A stretch of DNA of 64,000 nucleotides from Cylindrospermum sp. FACHB-282 (GTDB lineage: Bacteria; Cyanobacteriota; Cyanobacteriia; Cyanobacteriales; Nostocaceae): positions 1-64,000 of the forward strand of contig NZ_JACJRJ010000014.1 in NCBI RefSeq assembly GCF_014697195.1. The letters run 5' to 3'. Position numbers and translations under genes: made by a program. How positions within the stretch are numbered: the stretch's first letter is position 1; each line of letters opens with the position of its first letter. This document shows, piece after piece, positions 1 through 8,909 of the stretch. The notes beneath the pieces were generated by a model. That model searched no databases. It was given only the letters and a program-made list of their open reading frames with translations, and was not told the DNA's origin.

Positions 1-2774
1 TCCAGGAGATTGCCAAATAAATCACTGGATGGTGTTTGCTCACTGACACTCACATCTAGTTCTGTGTCTCTACCAAATAAATTATCCGCATCAGTTTCTG
101 TAAAGTCTGGCTGTATATAGGTGGCGTCGAGAACATCTGCCTCCTCTAATCCCAGTGACAGACTTTCATCGCTGTTTTCTTCGACAGCACCAAACAAATC
201 AGTTTGGAGTCCGGCAAATGATTGGGAAGAATCAGCAGCAGTTGTCTCTGGAGCCTGGTTGGTAAATTCTGGCATGAAATCCAACGCTTCTGGTTCTTGC
301 GAAAAGCTGCGAATTTCCGGCAAAGACACTTCTCCATCACCAATAGCTGGGGAATTTGTGGAGTCGCTTGCTGCCAAATCGTCAAACAAGTTATCCCCAG
401 CATCGGAAGTAAAGATAAAATCTTGAGGTGGCTCTGGCTGTAGGAAACTGATCTCAAAATCTTCCAAATCTAAACTTGCTGTGGAGGAGGGTATGGATTG
501 CTGAGAGTCGGCGAAAATGTCATCAGACACCGCAGCTGCAAATAAACTTTCCTCTAAGTCCCTTGCTACATCCTCCTCGACTACAGAATCAAGTTCAGTA
601 GGTTGTGCTTCATTTGTCGGGTTCCAGAAGCTGCTCAGTTCATCTTCTGAGGTGGAAAGTTCTGCTGCTGTTGCTGTTGGTGAATCAAATAAATCACCAA
701 TTTCTAACTCATCTGTAGGCAGTGGTGTATTTTCTTCTAGTTCAGCAAACAGATTGTCTGAAGTTGAGCTTTCTGGCTGGGGTGAGGTAAGTCCTAATTC
801 TCTGGAGTTGCTAGGGATAAGCTCCTCTAGGGACTCTGCATTCGTAAGTTCTAAATTTAATAAATTATCAAAACTGCTTTCTGGTTCGCTGGAGAGTTCT
901 AGGCTGGCGATATTTTCAGTTTCTGGTGGAGTTACTTCACCTGTGGGTAATGATTCATTGTCATCTAGGGTCAACACCAATAAATCTTCTACCACATCAT
1001 TCTCGACAGGAGATGAGGGCGAGTCGCCAGAAATTACCGTAAATTCCTCTAAAATATCGACATTTAGCTCAGAACTGAAAATATTGCTAATCTCTACAGT
1101 TTCATCAGATGTTGGTTGATTTTGCGGTAGCGTCAGCACCGATAAATCTTCTACCACATCATTCTCGACAGGAGATAGCAGCGAGTCGCTAGAAATTACT
1201 GTAAATTCCTCTAAAATATCGACATTTAGCTCAGAACTGAAAATATTGCTAACCTCTACAGTCTCAGCAGATGTTGGTTGATTTTGCGGTTCTGAATTCT
1301 CCTTGTCTAGGAAGTTGTCGCCAAATAACAGTTTTAGCTCTTCTGTACTAGTTGTAGTGGTTTGGCGATGTTCATTACTTGTGTCTTCATCAAATGGCCG
1401 TAGTAAATCGGCTAAATCGTTATCATCATCTTCAGTGTTGCCATTGCCCATTCCCAATTGATTGGCAGCGATAATGTCTAATGTTTCTTCGTGTTGCCAG
1501 GTTTCATCTAGTTCGGGGGACTCGCCTTCAAACAAGTCGGCCAGGCTATTTAATTCGGCGATGCCTACTACTGGGCCATGGGTATCAATACTACTATTGC
1601 CCGGAAGTGTGACTTCTTCATGATTTAACAAGGGGCTAGCAGCAAAAGTAGTGGGAGTTAAGGCGCTTGCAGGTGTTTCTTCTGGCAACTTATCTGAGGA
1701 GCTATTGCCAGTATCTTCATCTAGGTGATTGATGCTGTTTTGTGGCTGCAATTCAGGTGTTGCTGGCTCAAAAGTACTGACGACTTCTGTAACAGCCTGT
1801 GGTTGTTCAGCAACTAAATCAGGAGTTATTTCTAACGACTCAATTTCGGAAATAGCTATAAGTGCGTTTAGTTGTGGACTAATGGCAATTTCTGTTTCCC
1901 TACCTTGGAGGACTAATTCTTGAGCCTTCTTGATTTCGGTAATGACGATTTTGGCTAAAGTTAGATAGGTATTGTCGGGATTGGCGTTTGCCTCTGGGGT
2001 GCTCGATGCGATCGCACTGGCTGCTGCTTGACACAAACCACTCCAATGGGGCAAATTGTGGGCTGTACCGAGTTGGACTAACTGCTGACAGCATTGCTGA
2101 AGATTTTGCCGAGTCGAGGGTGTTGTTGTTTGCTTAAACAGTTGCAACATTTCCCGCAGGGTTTGGAGTACCGTAGCTTGAAACTCTCCCCAATTCTCAT
2201 TTCCAGAAGTTTTTGGAGATGGGCGGCTGGTGTCTACTTCCCTGTTGGGACTATCTTGGCGCTGAAGCATCTGTGTTGGTGTAGTCCCACCGTTTACCGA
2301 TGCTAGTTGCCGTTCTGTTGTGGGTACAGCGATTACTACCCCACTATTCCCTTGTTCTACGAGTTCTTCAAGATGTTCATTCAGCCATCGAAAGACTGGC
2401 TCGGTTTCTGACATCAATGTGTTAGCTGCTTCTTCCGAGAGACCAAAGGGCCCGCTCAAATGCTCTAACAGCACTTTCAGGGTATCAGATACACCGAGAA
2501 ACAAAGACTCTAACTTTTCATCGACCTGAACGGGATTATCTTTGAGAACTTTGAAACAATCTTCCAATCGGTGAGCGGTGTGCTGGATGCTATTCAGCCC
2601 AAGCATTGCCGCTCCTCCTTTTATGGAATGAGCCGCCCGGAAGACTTCGTTGATCATTTCCGGGTCGTTCAGGGTACTTTGGAGATTCAGCAACCCCTGT
2701 TCAATGGTGTTCAGGTGGTCTCTGGCTTCTTCAAGAAAGTAACCCAAAATCCGCTGTTGTTGTTCCGGCAGCAT
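1..2774 (-). CDS. hmpE: HmpE, CheA-like hybrid histidine kinase of the hormogonium motility system (N-terminal part)
   Basis: The gene begins at ATG 2774 and runs off the left edge, so only about the first 924 codons are present. The N-terminus is an Hpt domain with the phosphorylatable histidine in FRAAHSIKGGAAML (about His49). CheA proteins relay phosphate from this kind of domain to CheY-type regulators. After about residue 130 the protein is a very long acidic, Ser/Glu/Asp-rich, apparently disordered region, including a 54-residue tandem duplication. The kinase, CheW-like and receiver domains expected of the family would lie outside the window. It follows hmpD with a 97-bp gap and is the last visible gene of the hmpABCDE order. 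Homology is to the Nostoc punctiforme hmp locus and Synechocystis PilL. The assignment rests on the Hpt motif plus gene order, because the catalytic half is not seen. Confidence 0.85.
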   Translation of the reverse strand, partial: MLPEQQQRILGYFLEEARDHLNTIEQGLLNLQSTLNDPEMINEVFRAAHSIKGGAAMLGLNSIQHTAHRLEDCFKVLKDNPVQVDEKLESLFLGVSDTLKVLLEHLSGPFGLSEEAANTLMSETEPVFRWLNEHLEELVEQGNSGVVIAVPTTERQLASVNGGTTPTQMLQRQDSPNREVDTSRPSPKTSGNENWGEFQATVLQTLREMLQLFKQTTTPSTRQNLQQCCQQLVQLGTAHNLPHWSGLCQAAASAIASSTPEANANPDNTYLTLAKIVITEIKKAQELVLQGRETEIAISPQLNALIAISEIESLEITPDLVAEQPQAVTEVVSTFEPATPELQPQNSINHLDEDTGNSSSDKLPEETPASALTPTTFAASPLLNHEEVTLPGNSSIDTHGPVVGIAELNSLADLFEGESPELDETWQHEETLDIIAANQLGMGNGNTEDDDNDLADLLRPFDEDTSNEHRQTTTTSTEELKLLFGDNFLDKENSEPQNQPTSAETVEVSNIFSSELNVDILEEFTVISSDSLLSPVENDVVEDLSVLTLPQNQPTSDETVEISNIFSSELNVDILEEFTVISGDSPSSPVENDVVEDLLVLTLDDNESLPTGEVTPPETENIASLELSSEPESSFDNLLNLELTNAESLEELIPSNSRELGLTSPQPESSTSDNLFAELEENTPLPTDELEIGDLFDSPTATAAELSTSEDELSSFWNPTNEAQPTELDSVVEEDVARDLEESLFAAAVSDDIFADSQQSIPSSTASLDLEDFEISFLQPEPPQDFIFTSDAGDNLFDDLAASDSTNSPAIGDGEVSLPEIRSFSQEPEALDFMPEFTNQAPETTAADSSQSFAGLQTDLFGAVEENSDESLSLGLEEADVLDATYIQPDFTETDADNLFGRDTELDVSVSEQTPSSDLFGNLL
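967..1290 (-). repeat. 162-bp tandem duplication inside hmpE (54 codons, in frame)
   Basis: Two near-identical 162-bp copies lie at about 967-1128 and 1129-1290. Both encode an acidic segment containing SSELNVDILEEFTVIS and SPVENDVVEDL. The copies differ at only a few positions and the period is a multiple of three, so the frame is kept. This looks like a recent internal duplication in the disordered linker. Confidence 0.9.
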
Positions 2775-2871
2775 AATTCAAAGTTCTGAGTTATAAGTTC
2801 TAAGTTCTAAGTCGTTCTTGGTCTTTTGTCTTTGGTCATTTAGGCAATGACTAATGACTCTTGACTATTAA

Positions 2872-5808
2872 CTATTGCCTTGATTCCATCGTTTCCACTC
2901 GGAAGCGTTCCACGGAGGAGATCAAGTCGCGGGACACACCTACTAAGTGTTGTAGGGCGCCGGAAACTCGCTGGGCTTCTTGGGAGTTTTCTTGAGCGGT
3001 GAGTTCCACTGATTGCATCACCTGAGCAACAGCGCGGGAGGTTTCTGTCTGTTCTACGGTATCACTAGTAATTGAGCGCACTAAAGTATCAATCCGATTG
3101 GCTACTTGAATGATGTTTTCTAGCGATCGCTTGGCTTCTTCTGCCAATTTTGTGCCTTTAATTACCTGTTGTGTACCTTCTTCCATCGCGGTCATTACGG
3201 AGCCTGTTTCGCTCTGAATTTGCATGACTATCTGTTCAATTTCCTTTAAGGATTTGGCAGATTTGTCTGCTAACTGGCGCACTTCATCCGCCACAATCGC
3301 AAATCCGCGTCCAGCTTCTCCTGCCCTAGCCGCTTCAATACTAGCATTGAGTGCTAACAAGTTGGTTCTGGAGGCGATTTGGGAAATCAAAGCCACAATT
3401 TTAGAAATTTCTTGGGAAGATTCCGCCAGTCGTTTGACTTTCCGGGTAGTTTCGGCTACAGTTTCCCGAATTTCCAAAATCCCCGCCACGGTATTTTCTA
3501 CTGCTTCCCCACCCTTAAGTGCGATCGCGCTGGCATCGCGAGCCACAATTTCTGCTTCCCGCGCTGCTTCTGCCACCCGTTGAATGGAGTCGGTCATCAC
3601 TTGCACAGAATTCAGTGTTACCGCCAGCTCTTCTGCTTGCCGCAAGGCATCGCTAGATAAGGCTCTAGCAAAAGTTTCGGAGTTGGTTGAACCTTTTGTC
3701 ACTTCCCGTGCTGCTACTTTCACCTGTTGGACAATATCCCGCAGGTTTTGAATTGTCAGGTTAAAGGCGTCAGCCACAGCTCCCAAAACGTCGGCTGTCA
3801 CCTCTGCTTGTACTGTTAAATCTCCTCTAGCGGCTCCTTCGACATCATCCAAGAGGCGGATTACTTGGCGTTGTAGGTTTTCTTTGGCTTCTTCTTGTTC
3901 TACAGCTTTCCGTTGGGCGTCATTGGTGGTCGTGAAAATTACACGAGCCATATCGTTAAAGCCAGTGGCTAAGTGTCCTAATTCATCTTCGGAATAGACT
4001 GTGGCTTGAACATTGAGATTTCCTTGGCTGACGGAATCAAATTGAGCTTGCAAATCCTTGGTTGTCCGTCGAATTTGCTTGAGGGAAATATTCCCCATAA
4101 AACCTGCGGTCACACCACCGGCGATTCCTGATGCCAGTGCCATGGCCCAGCCGGTGTTCCTGACTGACTCCCGTTGTTCAGGTGGTGTAAATGAGGTGGC
4201 AGTCGAGCTGACAATAGCTGCTACCACTGCTGAGACAGCCCCTACACCAATAGCGATAAATAATGGTTTCTGTTTTAAAGGCGCATTCTCTAAGAATGCC
4301 AACAAACCTTGCTCACCGTTGACGTTGGGTTCTGTCTTCGAGACATCAGATTGAGTAAAGCCTGGGACTACTTCTTGTGAACCAGTAATCGTGAAGGGGA
4401 ACAATTCCTCTTCGCGATCGCTACCACCATCACTTGGGAAAGCATCGCTAATTTTATTGGCAGCATTGCTCCTGTTGTCTAGTGATGCCACATCATCGAA
4501 GCTAGAATCTCCTCCTAGTTCAAACCCTGGAATATTCCCCAGATCGTCAAATTCATCAAAGTCATCTAAAAAGTCTATATTGCTCTTAGCATTTTCTCCA
4601 GCCAGGATATTGTTTCTGTCTTCACTGGTTAATTCTTCTGAACCAAAGGCAGATTCAAATGCGTCGATATCAAAACTATCATCATCAAAGTTATTTGGTT
4701 CTGCCATGGCAGCCAATTTCACCTGTTTTTCTTCTAGGGCAAAATTGCCATTAAAAGATGAGGCAGCCTCATTTAAGATTGACGTTGATTCTACCTCATC
4801 TGCAAATCTGCTCTGATCTAACCAATTTTGTGGTTGGCTGGCAGACAAATTATCTTGAATGCTATCTTCTAAATTATTTGTTTTAGTCAAATCATTGTTT
4901 AATTCCTGATCAACCAGCACGAAATTGCTATCTCCATAGCTATTGTTTATCAAGTCAGAATTACCAATACTTAAGTCTTGAGATTCCCTTTCTGTAAAGA
5001 ACTCACCTACCTCTTCCCAGTTATTGTTCGTTGATAAATCAACTTCTTCTAAAGGTGAATATTTACTATTATTGTCAATTGCTGAAGGCTCTTTAGCTGA
5101 ATTCCCGTCAATATCTGGAAAATAACTATTTGCTACTGGCTGTTCGATACTCTCTTCAGAAATATCTTCCTGCCAGAAAGCAGGTAACTCTAATTCAGCT
5201 GGCTCATGCCAACTATTGGTATTTGATTCTTGCTCATAGAGTTCTTGATTCAAGGCAAAAGGATCGTCACCAAAAGCGGCTGAGGTATCTGGTATTTGCT
5301 CCAATCCAATACCGCTGGGGATGTCAAAAGGACGGTTCAAGGATATTTCTTCGAGATCCTCTGGGGATAATTGATATGAACCAAAGGAGTTCAATTCAAA
5401 GCTATTGTTATCAAGCTCCTCACTCGCTGCCAAATCTGGAAATTCTACTGTATTAATCACATCCTGAGATGGTTTGGCGGAATTTATTTGCTCCTCATTC
5501 TCTAGTGCCAGAACATGATTACCTGATGTCTGTATATAGTGATTGATGTTCTCAAGACCGTGAACCGCAAAATCCAAGATTTCTTGATTTTCCGTCAAAC
5601 TCAATACTTGTTGATATTCTGCTGTTGCTATATCGTACTGCTGCAAAACATAGTAGATGTGACCCCGCAACAAATGGGAGTTGGGATCATCTGGTAAATT
5701 TTGCACCACTTGGTCAACTAAAGCAGCAGCAATTTCATAATCTCCCTGTGTATAGGCTGTGACTGCTTGCTTATATACTTCGCTGTAATCATTAATACTT
5801 ACTGCCAT
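2872..5808 (-). CDS. hmpD: HmpD, methyl-accepting chemotaxis protein (PilJ-like)
   Basis: Transducer of the hmp motility pathway, about 978 residues. ATG 5808 is preferred because a GGGAGGGAGG ribosome site precedes it; an upstream in-frame start at 5844 would overlap hmpC. The first ~70 residues look like TPR repeats ([19 protein letters not shown], then [15 protein letters not shown]). A ~400-residue acidic low-complexity region follows. Two closely spaced hydrophobic segments ([17 protein letters not shown] and [17 protein letters not shown]) come next, then HAMP-like helices and a C-terminal signalling domain with the conserved hairpin tip ([34 protein letters not shown]). There is almost no loop between the membrane segments, so no periplasmic sensor domain. 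It sits between hmpC and hmpE in one presumed operon. Confidence 0.93.
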   Translation of the reverse strand: MAVSINDYSEVYKQAVTAYTQGDYEIAAALVDQVVQNLPDDPNSHLLRGHIYYVLQQYDIATAEYQQVLSLTENQEILDFAVHGLENINHYIQTSGNHVLALENEEQINSAKPSQDVINTVEFPDLAASEELDNNSFELNSFGSYQLSPEDLEEISLNRPFDIPSGIGLEQIPDTSAAFGDDPFALNQELYEQESNTNSWHEPAELELPAFWQEDISEESIEQPVANSYFPDIDGNSAKEPSAIDNNSKYSPLEEVDLSTNNNWEEVGEFFTERESQDLSIGNSDLINNSYGDSNFVLVDQELNNDLTKTNNLEDSIQDNLSASQPQNWLDQSRFADEVESTSILNEAASSFNGNFALEEKQVKLAAMAEPNNFDDDSFDIDAFESAFGSEELTSEDRNNILAGENAKSNIDFLDDFDEFDDLGNIPGFELGGDSSFDDVASLDNRSNAANKISDAFPSDGGSDREEELFPFTITGSQEVVPGFTQSDVSKTEPNVNGEQGLLAFLENAPLKQKPLFIAIGVGAVSAVVAAIVSSTATSFTPPEQRESVRNTGWAMALASGIAGGVTAGFMGNISLKQIRRTTKDLQAQFDSVSQGNLNVQATVYSEDELGHLATGFNDMARVIFTTTNDAQRKAVEQEEAKENLQRQVIRLLDDVEGAARGDLTVQAEVTADVLGAVADAFNLTIQNLRDIVQQVKVAAREVTKGSTNSETFARALSSDALRQAEELAVTLNSVQVMTDSIQRVAEAAREAEIVARDASAIALKGGEAVENTVAGILEIRETVAETTRKVKRLAESSQEISKIVALISQIASRTNLLALNASIEAARAGEAGRGFAIVADEVRQLADKSAKSLKEIEQIVMQIQSETGSVMTAMEEGTQQVIKGTKLAEEAKRSLENIIQVANRIDTLVRSITSDTVEQTETSRAVAQVMQSVELTAQENSQEAQRVSGALQHLVGVSRDLISSVERFRVETMESRQ

Positions 5809-5824
5809 GTCCTCCCTCCCAATT

Positions 5825-6355
5825 TCATCCTGCCCACCGCGCACTCCGCAAAATTGCCGTTTGGTCTAGTAGTCTTAGACACTGTTTGTTTCTAGCATCA
5901 AATAACCACTCTCCACGCAAAAAGGGAGCCATAGCATCCGGTACGTTAGTAGGTGGCATCAGATACTGTACATCAAGCCAGTCCATACCACCGATATCCT
6001 CGACCGCTAAACCCACGACTGTGTCTTGCTCTTCAATAGCAATCACCGCAATCTCGGCTCGATCTGTATTTAACGCAGTTGTACCTCCCAGGAATTGACC
6101 TAAATCAGCCACCCAAATGACTCGACCTCGTAAATTTAGAGTACCCAAAAGTAAAGGAGAAGCATTAGGAATTGGGGTGATTCTATCAGGACTTAGTTCA
6201 ATTACCTCCCGGATGCCAGTTGCTTGTAGTGCAAACTCCTGATGCAAGGGAATATAAAACCGCAAATGTAACTCACCTTCGGGACTTTCTACTTGTAATT
6301 CAGGGCGGAAGTGGTCTTGACCACTACCACTTAAAAAGTCTGGTTTGCTGACCAT
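5825..6355 (-). CDS. hmpC: HmpC, CheW-like adaptor
   Basis: A 176-residue CheW-domain protein that would couple the HmpD transducer to the HmpE kinase in the cytoplasm. The CheW fold shows in [20 protein letters not shown] near residue 31, [19 protein letters not shown] near residue 91 and [11 protein letters not shown] near residue 127. ATG 6355 is preceded by GGATGA. It lies 13 bp after hmpB and 16 bp before hmpD, consistent with one transcript. It is equivalent in position and type to PilI of the Synechocystis type IV pilus taxis cluster. Confidence 0.92.
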   Translation of the reverse strand: MVSKPDFLSGSGQDHFRPELQVESPEGELHLRFYIPLHQEFALQATGIREVIELSPDRITPIPNASPLLLGTLNLRGRVIWVADLGQFLGGTTALNTDRAEIAVIAIEEQDTVVGLAVEDIGGMDWLDVQYLMPPTNVPDAMAPFLRGEWLFDARNKQCLRLLDQTAILRSARWAG

Positions 6356-6368
6356 GTTGAATTCATCC

Positions 6369-6734
6369 TTATCCTCGCAGCAGTTGTTTGACTGTTCCTA
6401 CCAACTCGGTTGGCTGAAATGGTTTGGCTATGTAGGCATCTGCACCCTGCTTCATTCCCCAGTAGCGATCAAATTCTTCACCTTTGGAAGAACACATTAC
6501 CACGGGGACATTTTGGGTTTTCGGATCGGACTTTAAGCGCCGACAAAGTTCGTAGCCGTTCATCCGGGGCATAACAATATCCAATACTACTAAATCAGGA
6601 GCTGCGTTTTGAATTGCCTCCAAAGCTTCAACTCCATCACCGGCATGGATGACTGTTAAGCCACTGGCTTTCAGGAGGTCTGTAATCATCTCCCTTTGGG
6701 CGATACTGTCTTCCACAATCAAAACTGTACTCAT
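6369..6734 (-). CDS. hmpB: HmpB, CheY-like response regulator
   Basis: A stand-alone 121-residue receiver domain. Phospho-acceptor Asp52 is in VVLDIVMPRMNGYELC, the acidic pocket is VEDS near the N-terminus, and the conserved lysine is in AYIAKPF near residue 103. It has no output domain, as in CheY/PilH. It is the second gene of the hmp cluster, 172 bp downstream of hmpA and immediately before the CheW gene. It is expected to be a phosphate target of HmpE. The family is very broad, so the specific name comes from gene order. Confidence 0.9.
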   Translation of the reverse strand: MSTVLIVEDSIAQREMITDLLKASGLTVIHAGDGVEALEAIQNAAPDLVVLDIVMPRMNGYELCRRLKSDPKTQNVPVVMCSSKGEEFDRYWGMKQGADAYIAKPFQPTELVGTVKQLLRG

Positions 6735-6906
6735 AAATGCCTATCTACCTCCTGATGTAGGCGTTCCTATTTGGAACATTCCCTGATTCCTCGCAAATAT
6801 TAACTGTATAAATTAATTCTATTGTTTCACTAATTTACTAGATATTGACGTTTTACTAGGTTTAACTGATTCTGTGATAACATTTTTTACCCCATCTTTT
6901 AGTAAA

Positions 6907-8133
6907 TCAACAAGTCTTGTATCCCTTCTGTATGCCTACGCAAGAATCTATATTGATATATTTTTCTACAAGCATTTGTAGCTCAGTGTCTGCAAATGGT
7001 TTTGTCAAATAATCTGTTGCCCCGACCATCCTAGCTCTGACTCGATCAATAAATCCATCTTTACCAGTAAGCATGATAATTGGCACTAGGCGAAATGCTG
7101 TGGAATGTCTCAGCATGGCACAAATTTCGTATCCATCCAATTCCGGCATGGTAATGTCACACAAAATTAAATCTGGCTTGAGCTGAAAAACGAGACTGAG
7201 GGCTTCTAGGGGATTGGTAAGGGAGATCACTTCATATCCCTGTGGTTTTAAGATCGACTCTATCGTCTCACAGATGGCGATCGCATCTTCGATACATACT
7301 ATCCGCCCTTTTTGGTTGCCCACCAGATCAGAGTCTTCTGTCTGTGTATTAGGGTTAGATGTCATTCCATAAGCTAGTTGTAGCCAACCCTGTTGCACAT
7401 AAGGATATATCGCTTTGGCGACTGTCAAAATGTCGCGGTTGAGATAGCGAGCTAGTTGGCGCAGGGAAGTTTTACCATCGGCCCAATGTTGTAGCTTATT
7501 CACTGTTGCTTCTGGTAATGAGGAATGTAGCCGGGCTACATCAGCCAGCAGGGGTAATTGTTCGGGTGACTGAATTTGTGGATACAGTTGTTTCCACTCT
7601 TGCACCTGCTTTGTAATTTTGGTCACCAAGGGAGCAATCTCCAAGGTAGTTAATTGTGGCACAAGTGCCGTATCCAAATCGAAAATAAAACTACCTTGGT
7701 GTAAACTCAGCAAGTCAAAAAGCGTCTCATGCACTAAGCCGTGGATGATACTACGAGCTACCTTGGGGTTGATAATATTCCGCTCTAGGAGCTTCCAGAG
7801 ATAGGCATACTCTGGGGAATTGGTTGATGCTAGGCTGGCAAGTTGCATGTCATCGAGTTGTTTCTCAACTCGGTAATGACGCAAATAATCGCCGATGCGG
7901 GATAAACTACTGTCACCTGCTTGGCAATAGACAATTTGACCATTGAGAAAAAAGACAAACCAAGACTGTGGTTTACCCTCCCAACTAGGGCGATTTGTGT
8001 GAGCTTCGTCGCCCCCTGGCTTGTTGCTCTGGTAAGCAGCTCGGGCTTCTACCCACAACTGGCCAGTTCGCTGTCCTAACTCAATCAATTGCAGGATACT
8101 GCAAATATCAATTTCATTTAAATTTCCCTGCAT
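6907..8133 (-). CDS. hmpA: HmpA, PatA-like response regulator
   Basis: A 408-residue regulator with a PatA-type N-terminal domain (DUF4388-like, starting MQGNLNEIDICSILQLIEL and containing WFVFFLNGQIVYCQAGD). A helical middle region follows, then a C-terminal receiver domain with phospho-acceptor about Asp326 in LILCDITMPELDGYEIC and lysine in DYLTKPF. This architecture matches PilG/PatA proteins of cyanobacteria. It is the first gene of the hmp cluster and its ATG is at 8133. The promoter should lie in the repeat-rich spacer shared with divergent hmpF. The C-terminal ~10 residues (CVGIQKGYKTC) look like an unconserved tail. Confidence 0.9.
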   Translation of the reverse strand: MQGNLNEIDICSILQLIELGQRTGQLWVEARAAYQSNKPGGDEAHTNRPSWEGKPQSWFVFFLNGQIVYCQAGDSSLSRIGDYLRHYRVEKQLDDMQLASLASTNSPEYAYLWKLLERNIINPKVARSIIHGLVHETLFDLLSLHQGSFIFDLDTALVPQLTTLEIAPLVTKITKQVQEWKQLYPQIQSPEQLPLLADVARLHSSLPEATVNKLQHWADGKTSLRQLARYLNRDILTVAKAIYPYVQQGWLQLAYGMTSNPNTQTEDSDLVGNQKGRIVCIEDAIAICETIESILKPQGYEVISLTNPLEALSLVFQLKPDLILCDITMPELDGYEICAMLRHSTAFRLVPIIMLTGKDGFIDRVRARMVGATDYLTKPFADTELQMLVEKYINIDSCVGIQKGYKTC

Positions 8134-8223
8134 TTAGCTAAAATGTACTCCTTGTAATCCTATTCACATTCTTGATTAATTGTGAACTCTAGTTTCACCA
8201 TGTTTCCCACCAGCAGATGCCGA

Positions 8224-8425
8224 GGGTTTCATTAAAGTTATCCTTTGATTGGCGGTTCCTGATCCAAAATCTATTCCTTAGATGGGTAAACTCGGAGCTT
8301 TTTGGCGGCATCACCCAATATCTTGGGTTTCATTAAAGTTATCCTTTGATTGGCGGTTCCTGATCCAAAATCTATTCCTTAGATGGGTAAACTCGGAGCT
8401 TTTTGGCGGCATCACCCAAGATATT
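8224..8425. repeat. 101-bp tandem duplication, left half of interspersed repeat family A
   Basis: Two practically identical 101-bp copies start at the GGGTTTC of 8224 and 8325. Each contains GGCGGTTCCTGATCC and GGCGGCATCACCCAA. The same sequence occurs singly at 24117-24273 and 40908-41046 in the opposite orientation. The rest of the 776-bp hmpA-hmpF spacer (8134-8223 and 8571-8909) shows no convincing gene and should contain both promoters. Confidence 0.9.
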
Positions 8426-8430
8426 GTGTG

Positions 8431-8570
8431 AAAACAAGATTGTAAAAGCCGCCCTCTAGGGTTGGCTTACCAATTTTGTCCAGGTTTTTCTCAAGGGGTG
8501 AAAACGAGATGATCTAAGCCGCCCTCAAGTGTTGGCTTACTAATTTTGGACAGAGTTTTTCCCAAGGGTG
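8431..8570. repeat. 70-bp tandem duplication, right half of interspersed repeat family A
   Basis: Two diverged copies with a 70-bp period (8431-8500 and 8501-8570). Each runs from AAAACRAGAT through AAGCCGCCCTC and GTTGGCTTAC to CAAGGG. They directly follow the 101-bp duplication, so both halves of one repeat element have been duplicated separately. Confidence 0.85.
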
Positions 8571-8909
8571 ACTTTTGACCATTGGCAAGATTATTGCCCA
8601 TACAACTAGCCCAGGAACCGAAATATTACGCTATAAACCTTAAACTTTTGTCATATACTTTGACAAACTTAGTGATTATACGGAAGTCAGCGTCACTATC
8701 ATCAGTACAAAATATAAAGGCGCGACTGGGCCGCGCCTATAAATATCAAGATGTGATATTTCATGTCTAGAAGACGTGACATCTCATGTCTATAAATAGT
8801 TTTGTCTGTCTTGTACTGCTAAACTTAAGGTTAAACAAGGCAATTTAACAGAATTATCTAAGGTATATCTCAAAACTCGGACATCAAGTGCATCAAAAGG
8901 ACAAACGGT

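Noticed and set aside
121-1923. Several plus-strand open frames (121-426, 517-1119, 1729-1923)
   Set aside because: They are reverse-strand shadows of the long Ser/Glu-rich hmpE frame; composition is Ser/Lys-rich with no ribosome sites.
8224-8570. CRISPR array suggested by tandem repeats
   Set aside because: Only two contiguous copies of each of two different long units, with no spacers.
8582-8770. 62-codon plus-strand frame between hmpA and hmpF
   Set aside because: No ribosome site or family resemblance; it lies in the spacer next to interspersed repeats.
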